From positions 1 to 12,491 of the forward strand of contig JADFYU010000067.1 in assembly GCA_015232865.1 (NCBI GenBank): a stretch of 12,491 nt of DNA. The letters are read 5' to 3'. Positions 5,772 through 12,491 of this stretch are shown here, piece by piece. Positions within the stretch are counted from its first letter, which is position 1. The number at the start of each line of letters is the position of its first letter. The notes under the pieces are model-generated. The model worked only from the letters and a program-made list of their open reading frames with translations, was not told the origin of the DNA and did not search any database. Position numbers and translations under genes: made by a program. This DNA is from Magnetococcales bacterium. Its GTDB lineage: Bacteria > Pseudomonadota > Magnetococcia > Magnetococcales > UBA8363.

Positions 5772-8700
5772 ATGGGATTTCCAACAAAAACAGGTTTATA
5801 CGATCCTCAATTTGAGCACGACGCATGTGGTGTTGGTTTTGTCGCCAACATAGATGGTCATAAGTCTCATGAAATCATCCAGATGGGGTTGACGGTTCTT
5901 GAAAATCTCACCCATCGAGGTGCGGTGGGGGCCGACCCCCTGACCGGTGATGGGGCGGGCATCCTGATTCAAATGCCAAATAGATTTTTTCAAGCCAAGG
6001 CCAAACAGCTGAAAATCACGCTCCCCCCCCAAGGAGATTACGGCGTTGGCATGATTTTCTTCCCGAAAACCAAGCATCTGAGAGACTCATGTATCCGACT
6101 GGTTGAGCAGATGATTGCCGAAGAGGGGCAGTTGCTGCTCGGTTGGCGTCGGGTTCCCATCAGTGAGGAGGCTCGGATTGGCTATACGGCGAAAGGGACG
6201 GAACCGGTCATCCATCAGGTGATTGTCGGGGTGAGAAACCGTCCGGATGATGCCGACGACCTTTGGTTGGAACGCAAACTGTTTATTATTCGTCGCCGAA
6301 TCGAAAATGCGGTTTTGGGATACGGGGTTGAAGAGACCGCTTCATTCCATATCTCCAGTTTTTCGACGCGGACATTGCTCTACAAGGGGTTGTTTCTTGC
6401 TGAGCAGGTCGGACAATACTATCCCGATCTGAGTGACCCGCTCATGGAAACCGCTTTTTCCATGGTTCATCAGCGTTACTCCACCAACACGTTTCCAACC
6501 TGGGATCTGGCGCAGCCGTTTCGTATGATCTGTCATAACGGCGAGATCAACACCCTGCGCGGCAACATCAACTGGATGCGGGCGCGTGAGGCGGCTTTGT
6601 CTTCGCCGATGTTTGGCAATGATATCAAAAAACTGTTTCCCATTGTCCCGGAAGGGATTTCCGATTCGGCCTCTTTCGATCGGGCGGTCGAGTTTTTGGT
6701 TGTTTCGGGACGTTCTCTTCCCCATGCCATGATGATGATGATTCCGGAAGCCTGGGAGAATCATCAACAAATGGATGAGGACCGAAAGGGGTTTTATGAG
6801 TATCACGCCTCGGTCATGGAGCCTTGGGATGGTCCGGCTGCGGTGGCCTTTACCGATGGCCGTTATATCGGGGCCACTCTGGACCGTAACGGATTGCGCC
6901 CGGCTCGTTATCTGGTGACCAAGAGTGGTCTCTGCGTCATGGCTTCTGAAGCGGGAACGTTGACCTTCCCCCCAGATCAGATTGTCCACAATGGTCGTCT
7001 CCAGCCGGGTCGGATGTTTGTCATTGATCTGGAAGAGGGGCGGATCATTGGTGATGAGGAGATCAAGTCAGGCATTATCGGCCGTCAGCCCTATAAGCAG
7101 TGGGTTGATGACGGATTGATGCCGTTGGACGCTCTGGCCGAGGGATCGGCAGAGTTTCAAGAGCCGTCGTCGTTGTTGGTTCGACAGAAAATCTTTGGTT
7201 ATACCGAGGAAGATCAATATGTCATTTTGACCCCCATGGCCGTAAGCGGCCAGGAACCGATCGGTTCCATGGGCAATGATGCGACGATTCCGGTTCTCTC
7301 TGAACGGCCCGTCCTGGTTTTTAACTATTTTAAACAGCTTTTTGCCCAGGTAACCAATCCGCCCATCGATCCCATTCGTGAAGAGTTGGTCATGAGCCTG
7401 CGCATGCAGTTGGGGCCAGTCGGAAATTTGCTGGATGAGTCTCCGTCTCACGTCAACCGGATTTCCCTCAATCAGCCGATTTTAACCAATTCGGACCTCG
7501 AAAAAATTCGAGCGGTTGATCAGAAAAATTTAAAAGCCCAGACTTTCTCCACCCTGTTTCCGGTAGCAAGCGGGGCAGACGGAATGAAAGGGGCGTTGAA
7601 GGTGCTCTTTGAAGAGGTGTCTGAAGCTCTTGATACCGGGGTAAACCTGATTATTCTCAGTGATCGGGGCACTAACTCAGAATTGGCTCCCATTCCCATT
7701 TTATTGGCGGTCTCCTCTGTTCATCATAGCCTGATCCGGTCGGGTGTTCGCAATATGGCCAGTATCATCGTTGAGACCGGGGAGGCTCGTGAAGTTAACC
7801 ATTTCGCACTGTTGGCCGGTTATGGTGCTGGAGCCATCAATCCCTATCTGGCGTTTGAAACACTCTCGGATCTCAAGCGAAAAGGCTTGCTTCCGGCGAA
7901 ACTGACTGAAGAAAAAGCCCACTACAACTACGTCAAGTCCATCAACAAGGGCATGTTGAAAGTTTTCTCGAAGATGGGTATTTCGACTCTCTTCAGTTAT
8001 TGTGGCGCCCAGATCTTTGAAGCGATCGGCTTGAACCGCAGTGTCACGGAACGGTATTTTACCGGAACCGTCACCCGTATAGAGGGTATCGGTTTGGACG
8101 GTATCGCCAAAGAGACGCTGATGCGTCATGATCAGGCCTATGGTGAGAGCTTGTCCAACCCCCACGCGTTGGACGTCGGCGGTGAATACCGGCTTCGTCA
8201 AGGTGGTGAAAATCACATGTGGAACTCGGAGACCATCTCCAAGCTTCAGCATGCCACCCGGGGCAATGATTTTGCCCTTTACAAAGAGTTTGCGGAGTTA
8301 ATTAACGACCAATCCAAACAATTGTGTACCATCCGGGGGCTTTTTCAGCTGAAAAAATCCCGGAAACCGGTTCCTTTGGACGAGGTGGAGCCGGCTTCAG
8401 AGATTGTTAAGCGGTTTGTGACTGGGGCGATGTCTTACGGTTCCATTTCCAAGGAGGCTCATGAGACTCTGGCTATTGCCATGAATCGTCTGGGCGGACA
8501 ATCCAATACCGGGGAGGGGGGCGAAGACCCGGACCGCTTCAAGCCGTTGCCCAACGGTGATCTGGCCCGCAGCTCCATCAAACAGGTTGCCTCTGGTCGT
8601 TTTGGTGTTTCCAGCCACTATCTGGTGAACTCCAACGAGATGCAGATCAAAATCGCCCAAGGCGCCAAGCCGGGTGAAGGGGGCCAGTTGCCAGGACATA

Positions 8701-10298
8701 AAGTCAACGACGTCATTGCCCGGACTCGGAATACCACGCCGGGTGTAACGCTTATTTCACCACCACCCCACCACGATATTTACTCCATCGAAGATCTGGC
8801 GCAGTTGATCTTCGATCTGAAAAACGTCAACCCCGCCGGACGGGTCTCGGTCAAGCTGGTTTCTGAGGTTGGGGTCGGTACGGTAGCCGCCGGGGTCTCC
8901 AAGGCCCACGCAGACATGATTTTGATTTCTGGTGCGGATGGTGGGACCGGAGCCAGTCCGGTCAGTTCGATCAAACATGCCGGGGCTCCTTGGGAGTTGG
9001 GATTGGCTGAAACGCAACAGACACTGGTTCTCAACGATCTTCGTGGTCGGGTTCGCCTTCAGACCGATGGCCAGTTGAGGACAGGACGAGATGTCGTGAT
9101 TGCCGCCCTGCTTGGGGCTGAGGAGTTTGGCTTCGCTACGGCTCCTTTGGTGGTGGAGGGGTGTGTGATGATGCGTAAGTGTCATCTGGGAACCTGCCCG
9201 GTCGGTGTCGCGACCCAGGACTTGGGATTGCGCAAAAAATTTACCGGACGACCACAGCATGTGGTCAACTATTTTTATTTTGTCGCCAATGACGTCCGGC
9301 AGATCATGGCGGAGATGGGGTTCAAGACCATCGACGAGATGATTGGTCGTGTCGATTGTATTAACAGCAACCGGGCCATCGGCCATTGGAAATCCAAAGG
9401 GCTGAACTTCTCAAAGATTCTGGCCCGACCCGATGTTCCCTCCAATATCGCCATCCGCTGTGTGCAGCAGCAGGACCATGCCATCGACAAGGTTTTGGAT
9501 CATAAACTGATGGAGTTGGCTGACCGTGCCTTCGACACCTTGCAACCCATCGAGATTCGCCTGCCCATTCTCAATACCGATCGAACGGTCGGAGCCATGT
9601 TGGGCGGAATGATTTCAAAACGGTTTGGAGCGGGCGGTTTGCCGGAGGATACCATAAAGATCTTCTTCTACGGCGTGGCCGGACAAAGTTTTGGTGCGTT
9701 TAACGTCGGCGGCGTCTCACTGCATATTTTTGGTTGTGCCAACGATTACGTCGGAAAAGGCATGTCCGGTGGACGTATTGTCGTTCAACCGGACACCAAG
9801 AGCGAGTTTGTACCCGAAAACAACATTATTGTCGGCAACACCCTTCTGTACGGCTCGACGGGGGGGGAGGCTTATTTCCGTGGTCTGGCAGGAGAACGGT
9901 TTGCGGTGAGAAATTCTGGAGCCTTGGCTGTTGTCGAGGGCGTGGGTGATCACGGTTGTGAATATATGACTGGTGGTGTGGTCGTGGTGTTGGGTCCGAC
10001 CGGACGGAATTTTGCGGCCGGTATGAGTGGCGGCATCGCCTATGTTCTGGATGAGATGAACCAGTTCAATTCACTTTGCAACCACGCCATGGTCGAGCTG
10101 CAAAAAATTGACGACGAGGCTGATCAGCTTCAGCTCAAAGAGATTGTTACCAAACATCGACATTTTACAGGAAGTGGAGTGGCCAGTCGGCTTTTGAAAG
10201 ATTGGTCAAAATCAGTCACCCAGTTTATCAAGGTCATGCCTTTGGAGTACAAGCGTGTTTTGGCTGAGATGAAAGAGCAGGAGTCGGTCAATGGGTAA
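5772..10298 (+). CDS. gltB: Glutamate synthase (NADPH) large subunit
   Basis: GltB takes the amide nitrogen of glutamine and delivers it to 2-oxoglutarate, giving two glutamates (GS/GOGAT nitrogen assimilation, cytoplasm). The 1508 residues match the usual large-subunit length. Domains in order: a class II glutamine amidotransferase from C19 (HDACGVGF) to about 430, including [29 protein letters not shown] and [10 protein letters not shown]; a central domain; the FMN/synthase domain (about 820-1230) with [24 protein letters not shown] and [11 protein letters not shown]; 3Fe-4S cluster ligands C1131, C1137 and C1142; and the C-terminal glycine-rich beta-helix domain from about 1290 ([10 protein letters not shown]). 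C19 must become the N-terminus, so an 18-residue propeptide is predicted to be removed. AAGG lies 9 bases before the ATG. gltD overlaps its end by 8 bases. C8 (6023-6030) and G8 (9860-9867) runs are in frame. Confidence 0.98.
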   Translation: MGFPTKTGLYDPQFEHDACGVGFVANIDGHKSHEIIQMGLTVLENLTHRGAVGADPLTGDGAGILIQMPNRFFQAKAKQLKITLPPQGDYGVGMIFFPKTKHLRDSCIRLVEQMIAEEGQLLLGWRRVPISEEARIGYTAKGTEPVIHQVIVGVRNRPDDADDLWLERKLFIIRRRIENAVLGYGVEETASFHISSFSTRTLLYKGLFLAEQVGQYYPDLSDPLMETAFSMVHQRYSTNTFPTWDLAQPFRMICHNGEINTLRGNINWMRAREAALSSPMFGNDIKKLFPIVPEGISDSASFDRAVEFLVVSGRSLPHAMMMMIPEAWENHQQMDEDRKGFYEYHASVMEPWDGPAAVAFTDGRYIGATLDRNGLRPARYLVTKSGLCVMASEAGTLTFPPDQIVHNGRLQPGRMFVIDLEEGRIIGDEEIKSGIIGRQPYKQWVDDGLMPLDALAEGSAEFQEPSSLLVRQKIFGYTEEDQYVILTPMAVSGQEPIGSMGNDATIPVLSERPVLVFNYFKQLFAQVTNPPIDPIREELVMSLRMQLGPVGNLLDESPSHVNRISLNQPILTNSDLEKIRAVDQKNLKAQTFSTLFPVASGADGMKGALKVLFEEVSEALDTGVNLIILSDRGTNSELAPIPILLAVSSVHHSLIRSGVRNMASIIVETGEAREVNHFALLAGYGAGAINPYLAFETLSDLKRKGLLPAKLTEEKAHYNYVKSINKGMLKVFSKMGISTLFSYCGAQIFEAIGLNRSVTERYFTGTVTRIEGIGLDGIAKETLMRHDQAYGESLSNPHALDVGGEYRLRQGGENHMWNSETISKLQHATRGNDFALYKEFAELINDQSKQLCTIRGLFQLKKSRKPVPLDEVEPASEIVKRFVTGAMSYGSISKEAHETLAIAMNRLGGQSNTGEGGEDPDRFKPLPNGDLARSSIKQVASGRFGVSSHYLVNSNEMQIKIAQGAKPGEGGQLPGHKVNDVIARTRNTTPGVTLISPPPHHDIYSIEDLAQLIFDLKNVNPAGRVSVKLVSEVGVGTVAAGVSKAHADMILISGADGGTGASPVSSIKHAGAPWELGLAETQQTLVLNDLRGRVRLQTDGQLRTGRDVVIAALLGAEEFGFATAPLVVEGCVMMRKCHLGTCPVGVATQDLGLRKKFTGRPQHVVNYFYFVANDVRQIMAEMGFKTIDEMIGRVDCINSNRAIGHWKSKGLNFSKILARPDVPSNIAIRCVQQQDHAIDKVLDHKLMELADRAFDTLQPIEIRLPILNTDRTVGAMLGGMISKRFGAGGLPEDTIKIFFYGVAGQSFGAFNVGGVSLHIFGCANDYVGKGMSGGRIVVQPDTKSEFVPENNIIVGNTLLYGSTGGEAYFRGLAGERFAVRNSGALAVVEGVGDHGCEYMTGGVVVVLGPTGRNFAAGMSGGIAYVLDEMNQFNSLCNHAMVELQKIDDEADQLQLKEIVTKHRHFTGSGVASRLLKDWSKSVTQFIKVMPLEYKRVLAEMKEQESVNG

Positions 10299-11733
10299 GA
10301 GCACAGGATTCATGGATATTGATCGGGTCAACCCCCGTGCGCGCAGTGTTGCCAGCCGCATTACGGACTGGAAGGAGCTTTACCTGGAGTTTCCTCTTGG
10401 AAAGCTCCAGGAACAGGCGTCTCGTTGTATGGATTGTGGAATTCCCTTCTGTCATAGCGGTTGCACGCTGAGCAACATTATTCCTCAATGGAACGATTGG
10501 GTCTATCGGGGACGTTGGGAAGAGGCCAACGAAGCCTTGCACCGGACCAATAATTTTCCCGAGTTTACCGGACGGATCTGTCCGGCGTTGTGCGAGGCCT
10601 CCTGTGTGGTTGGTCTGAATGGAGAGGCGGTGTCCATTCGCCAAATTGAACTGACTATCGTTGAAGAGGGGTGGAAGCGGGGATTCATCAAACCGGAACC
10701 CCCGACCAGAAAGACCGGCAAGCGGGTTGCGGTCATCGGTTCCGGTCCGGCGGGTATGGCCGCCTCCCAACAATTGACCCGAGCCGGACATGACGTCACC
10801 CTGTTCGAAAAAAATGAGCGGGTCGGTGGACTGCTTCGATTTGGTATTCCTGATTTCAAATTGGAAAAGGAGGTCATCGACCGTCGGTTGGAGCAGATGC
10901 AGGCGGAAGGGTTGACAATCAAAACCGGCGTCAACGTCGGAGTCGATATTTCCGTGGCCCAACTCCGAGAGGATTTTGACGCGGTTATGTTGACGGGCGG
11001 TTCCGAAAAACCGCGCGATCTGCCGATTCCCGGTCGGGGGCTTTCGGGTATTCATTTTGCCATGGATTTTCTCTCTCAGCAAAACCGACGGGTTTTCGGC
11101 GATGATATTCCAGAGGAATCGGGTGGTATTCTAGCCACGGATAAGCATGTCGTCGTTATCGGTGGTGGTGACACAGGGTCCGACTGTGTCGGGACTTCCG
11201 TTCGTCACGGGGCCAAGAGCGTAACCCAACTGGAGCTTTTGCCTAAACCGCCGTTAGACCGCTCAATCGAGACTCCCTGGCCTCTGTGGCCACATCAATT
11301 GAGAACCTCGACATCTCATCTGGAGGGGTGTGAACGGATCTGGAGTGTTTTGAGTAAATCGTTTGATGGTAACGATGGTCAGGTCTCTCAGCTCAACTGT
11401 ATTCGCCTGCGTTGGAACGAACAGGAAAACGGTCCTTCCCTGATGCAGGAGATTGTTGACAGTGAGTTTAGCCTGAAGGCGGATTTGGTTCTACTGGCCA
11501 TGGGCTTTTTACACCCGGAGAAGAGTGGGCTGTTGGAAGAGTTGGGCGTCAAGCTGGACCCTCGTGGCAATGTTCAGGTCAATCAGCTTGGCATGACCAG
11601 TGTTGAAGGGGTTTTTGCAGCGGGAGACATGGCCACTGGGCAATCTTTGGTTCTCAAGGCCATCAATGGCGGACGCATTGTCGCCAAGCATCTGGATGCC
11701 TGGCTCCGTGGTTCAGCATCGGTTCTTCCCTAG
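10291..11733 (+). CDS. gltD: Glutamate synthase (NADPH) small subunit
   Basis: GltD oxidises NADPH at FAD and passes electrons through iron-sulfur clusters to GltB. The 480-residue length is normal. The N-terminal 4Fe-4S region has two cysteine groups: C46, C49, C54 and C58 ([13 protein letters not shown]), then C97, C101 and C105 (CPALCEASC). The FAD-binding dinucleotide fold starts at [15 protein letters not shown] (about 147-160). The NADPH-binding fold is [13 protein letters not shown] (about 287-299). The closing FAD motif is [15 protein letters not shown] (about 440-454). AGGAG (10279-10283) lies 7 bases before the ATG, inside gltB, and the genes overlap by 8 bases, so translation is probably coupled and the subunits are made together. 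The related domain of dihydropyrimidine dehydrogenase is excluded by the gltB partner. Confidence 0.97.
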   Translation: MGKSTGFMDIDRVNPRARSVASRITDWKELYLEFPLGKLQEQASRCMDCGIPFCHSGCTLSNIIPQWNDWVYRGRWEEANEALHRTNNFPEFTGRICPALCEASCVVGLNGEAVSIRQIELTIVEEGWKRGFIKPEPPTRKTGKRVAVIGSGPAGMAASQQLTRAGHDVTLFEKNERVGGLLRFGIPDFKLEKEVIDRRLEQMQAEGLTIKTGVNVGVDISVAQLREDFDAVMLTGGSEKPRDLPIPGRGLSGIHFAMDFLSQQNRRVFGDDIPEESGGILATDKHVVVIGGGDTGSDCVGTSVRHGAKSVTQLELLPKPPLDRSIETPWPLWPHQLRTSTSHLEGCERIWSVLSKSFDGNDGQVSQLNCIRLRWNEQENGPSLMQEIVDSEFSLKADLVLLAMGFLHPEKSGLLEELGVKLDPRGNVQVNQLGMTSVEGVFAAGDMATGQSLVLKAINGGRIVAKHLDAWLRGSASVLP

Positions 11734-11746
11734 CACGGAATCCGTG
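11734..11746 (+). repeat. Perfect 6-bp palindrome directly after gltD
   Basis: CACGGA and TCCGTG flank a single A, beginning with the first base after the gltD TAG stop. As RNA it makes a 5-bp stem with a 3-base loop. No T tract follows, so it is not a classical terminator. The SPOR gene end carries a palindrome of the same design at 5144-5156. Confidence 0.5.
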
Positions 11747-11769
11747 GCTTGAAGCTGGATTCAAAGGTT

Positions 11770-11830
11770 GGATTTTCCCGGATTCCGCAGTTGGCCGGGC
11801 CGGAGTGAACGGCTGAATCCAGGAGAATCT
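11770..11830. repeat. 61-base imperfect inverted repeat between gltD and the coiled-coil gene
   Basis: Comparing base i with 23600-i, 19 of 26 positions from 11770 to 11795 are Watson-Crick and 3 are G-U, with only single-position mismatches at 11779, 11786, 11789 and 11793 and no insertion or deletion. Blocks include GATTTTCC with GGAGAATC (one G-U pair) and GGATTC with GAATCC. The loop is about nine bases (11796-11804). No T run follows on either strand, so it is not a standard intrinsic terminator. It resembles the larger element at 5454-5626 in style. Confidence 0.7.
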
Positions 11831-11867
11831 CTAAAATGACTTTTCCTTTGTTGCACAGGATAAGAGA

Positions 11868-12236
11868 GTGATCAGTGTTACCTATAGAAGTCCCGAAAAA
11901 AATGTTCAGTCCAAGCCGGTTGGTGGGGATGCGGTGGTTGAAAAAACGCATGTTGAGGCAAATAAAGTGGAGGCTGTAGACGAGATGGAAAAAAGTAGCG
12001 CTCTTTTGGATCGATTGGAGCAAAAAATGGATGCGTTGAACGAATTGGTTTCGGGATTGCGTCTTGAAAAAGTCTCCTTGACAGAAAAACTTGAAAACAG
12101 AGATGATAATTATTCTCGTTTGCAGCAGGAAAATGCCGAATTAAAGAGCAAAATGGCTGAATTGACCGAAGAAAAAGAAAAAACTATATTAAAGCTCGAA
12201 ACATTGCTTGCTCGTTTTGATGGTTCTGGACAATAA
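11868..12236 (+). CDS. ZapB-like coiled-coil protein upstream of zapA
   Basis: A soluble 122-residue protein with no membrane segment. Residues about 1-36 are low-complexity and polar; about 37-117 form a long predicted coiled coil (LLDRLEQKMDALNELV through LKLETLLARF) rich in Leu, Glu and Lys. Small coiled-coil proteins of the ZapB/TIGR02449 type are encoded just ahead of zapA in many Proteobacteria, so a role in Z-ring organisation is inferred from position and shape. Those relatives are usually about 65-80 residues, so the N-terminal part is an extension. The start is GTG with AGGA (11857-11860) 7 bases upstream. zapA follows after 32 bases, probably in one operon. Coiled coils are poor evidence for homology, so no symbol is given. 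Confidence 0.65.
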   Translation: MISVTYRSPEKNVQSKPVGGDAVVEKTHVEANKVEAVDEMEKSSALLDRLEQKMDALNELVSGLRLEKVSLTEKLENRDDNYSRLQQENAELKSKMAELTEEKEKTILKLETLLARFDGSGQ

Positions 12237-12268
12237 TAGGTCGATGTCACTCCAATTTGAGACTTGGT

Positions 12269-12491
12269 ATGTCAGAACTCGTTGAGGTTCATATTCGTGG
12301 ACACCGGATTAGAATAAGAACCGGAGCGGATACGAACAAGGAGTATATCCGGGAAGTGGCCCACTATGTGGATGAGGTAATGGAGGAATTGATGGATCAA
12401 TCCACCGGTTCCTCCTACGATAGAATTGCGGTGATGGCTGCAATTCGGATTGCGGACAGCCTTTTCCGACGTAATCGTTGGCACAACCAAA
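12269..12491 (+). CDS. zapA: Cell division protein ZapA (partial, 3' end outside the window)
   Basis: ZapA binds FtsZ and bundles protofilaments, stabilising the Z ring in the cytoplasm. The 74 visible residues cover the N-terminal globular domain: VEVHIRGHRIRIRTG, then YIREVAHYVDEVMEEL, and IAVMAAIRIADSLFRRN, which match the ZapA consensus of a short beta sheet followed by YV-type helix and the AALNIADEL-like helix. The C-terminal coiled-coil half lies beyond base 12491. The ATG at 12269 has only a weak upstream ribosome site (TGAGAC, about 6 bases away), so coupling to the upstream coiled-coil gene is possible. Confidence 0.9.
   Translation, partial: MSELVEVHIRGHRIRIRTGADTNKEYIREVAHYVDEVMEELMDQSTGSSYDRIAVMAAIRIADSLFRRNRWHNQ

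Noticed and set aside
6342..9386. Long minus-strand open frames opposite gltB (6342-6989, 7701-8252, 8757-9386)
   Set aside because: They lie wholly opposite a well-conserved gene and their translations show no family motifs; they are shadows of its codon pattern.
12244..12285. 13-codon ATG frame overlapping the zapA start
   Set aside because: Too short and without support; the zapA frame from 12269 has clear family similarity.

Overview
The window looks like chromosomal, housekeeping DNA from a Gram-negative bacterium, most likely a member of the Proteobacteria. The reasons are a non-mevalonate isoprenoid pair (ispD, ispF), argS followed directly by a membrane-anchored SPOR protein, a two-subunit NADPH glutamate synthase, and a coiled-coil gene just ahead of zapA. 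GC content is moderate. ispD and ispF are separate but adjacent, unlike the fused ispDF of many Alphaproteobacteria. A deep-branching alphaproteobacterium or Magnetococcia-like organism would fit, but that placement is a guess from gene order and protein flavour.

Layout. 1-178: no gene; three small hairpins at the left edge and a probable terminator for the leftward gene. 179-985, minus strand: a CcsA/YpjD-family membrane protein. 1105-2308, plus strand: ispD and ispF, 4 bases apart. 2309-2538: argS promoter and leader. 2539-5141: argS and the SPOR gene, overlapping by 4 bases. 5142-5771: a 630-base gap with terminator-like hairpins, a remarkable rod-like inverted repeat of about 173 bases, and candidate gltB promoters. 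5772-11733: gltB and gltD, overlapping by 8 bases. 11734-11867: a short gap with two palindromic elements. 11868-12491: a ZapB-like coiled-coil gene and the first 74 codons of zapA, cut by the window end.

How the genes relate. IspD and IspF catalyse the third and fifth steps of the MEP isoprenoid pathway. GltB and GltD form the glutamate synthase of the GS/GOGAT nitrogen-assimilation cycle. The SPOR protein, the coiled-coil protein and ZapA all point to cell division or the septal wall. ArgS charges tRNA-Arg. I see no mobile element, phage gene, CRISPR array, tRNA or rRNA.

The unusual material is in the gaps between genes. The segment 5454-5626 pairs with itself around one centre (5540) with no insertion or deletion along 84 positions per arm, capped by a 4-bp C/G-rich stem with a 5-base loop. 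A smaller element of the same style (11770-11830) lies after gltD and shares a 17-base stretch (14 of 17 identical) with the first. These are candidates for an undescribed structured RNA or a genome-specific palindromic repeat family.
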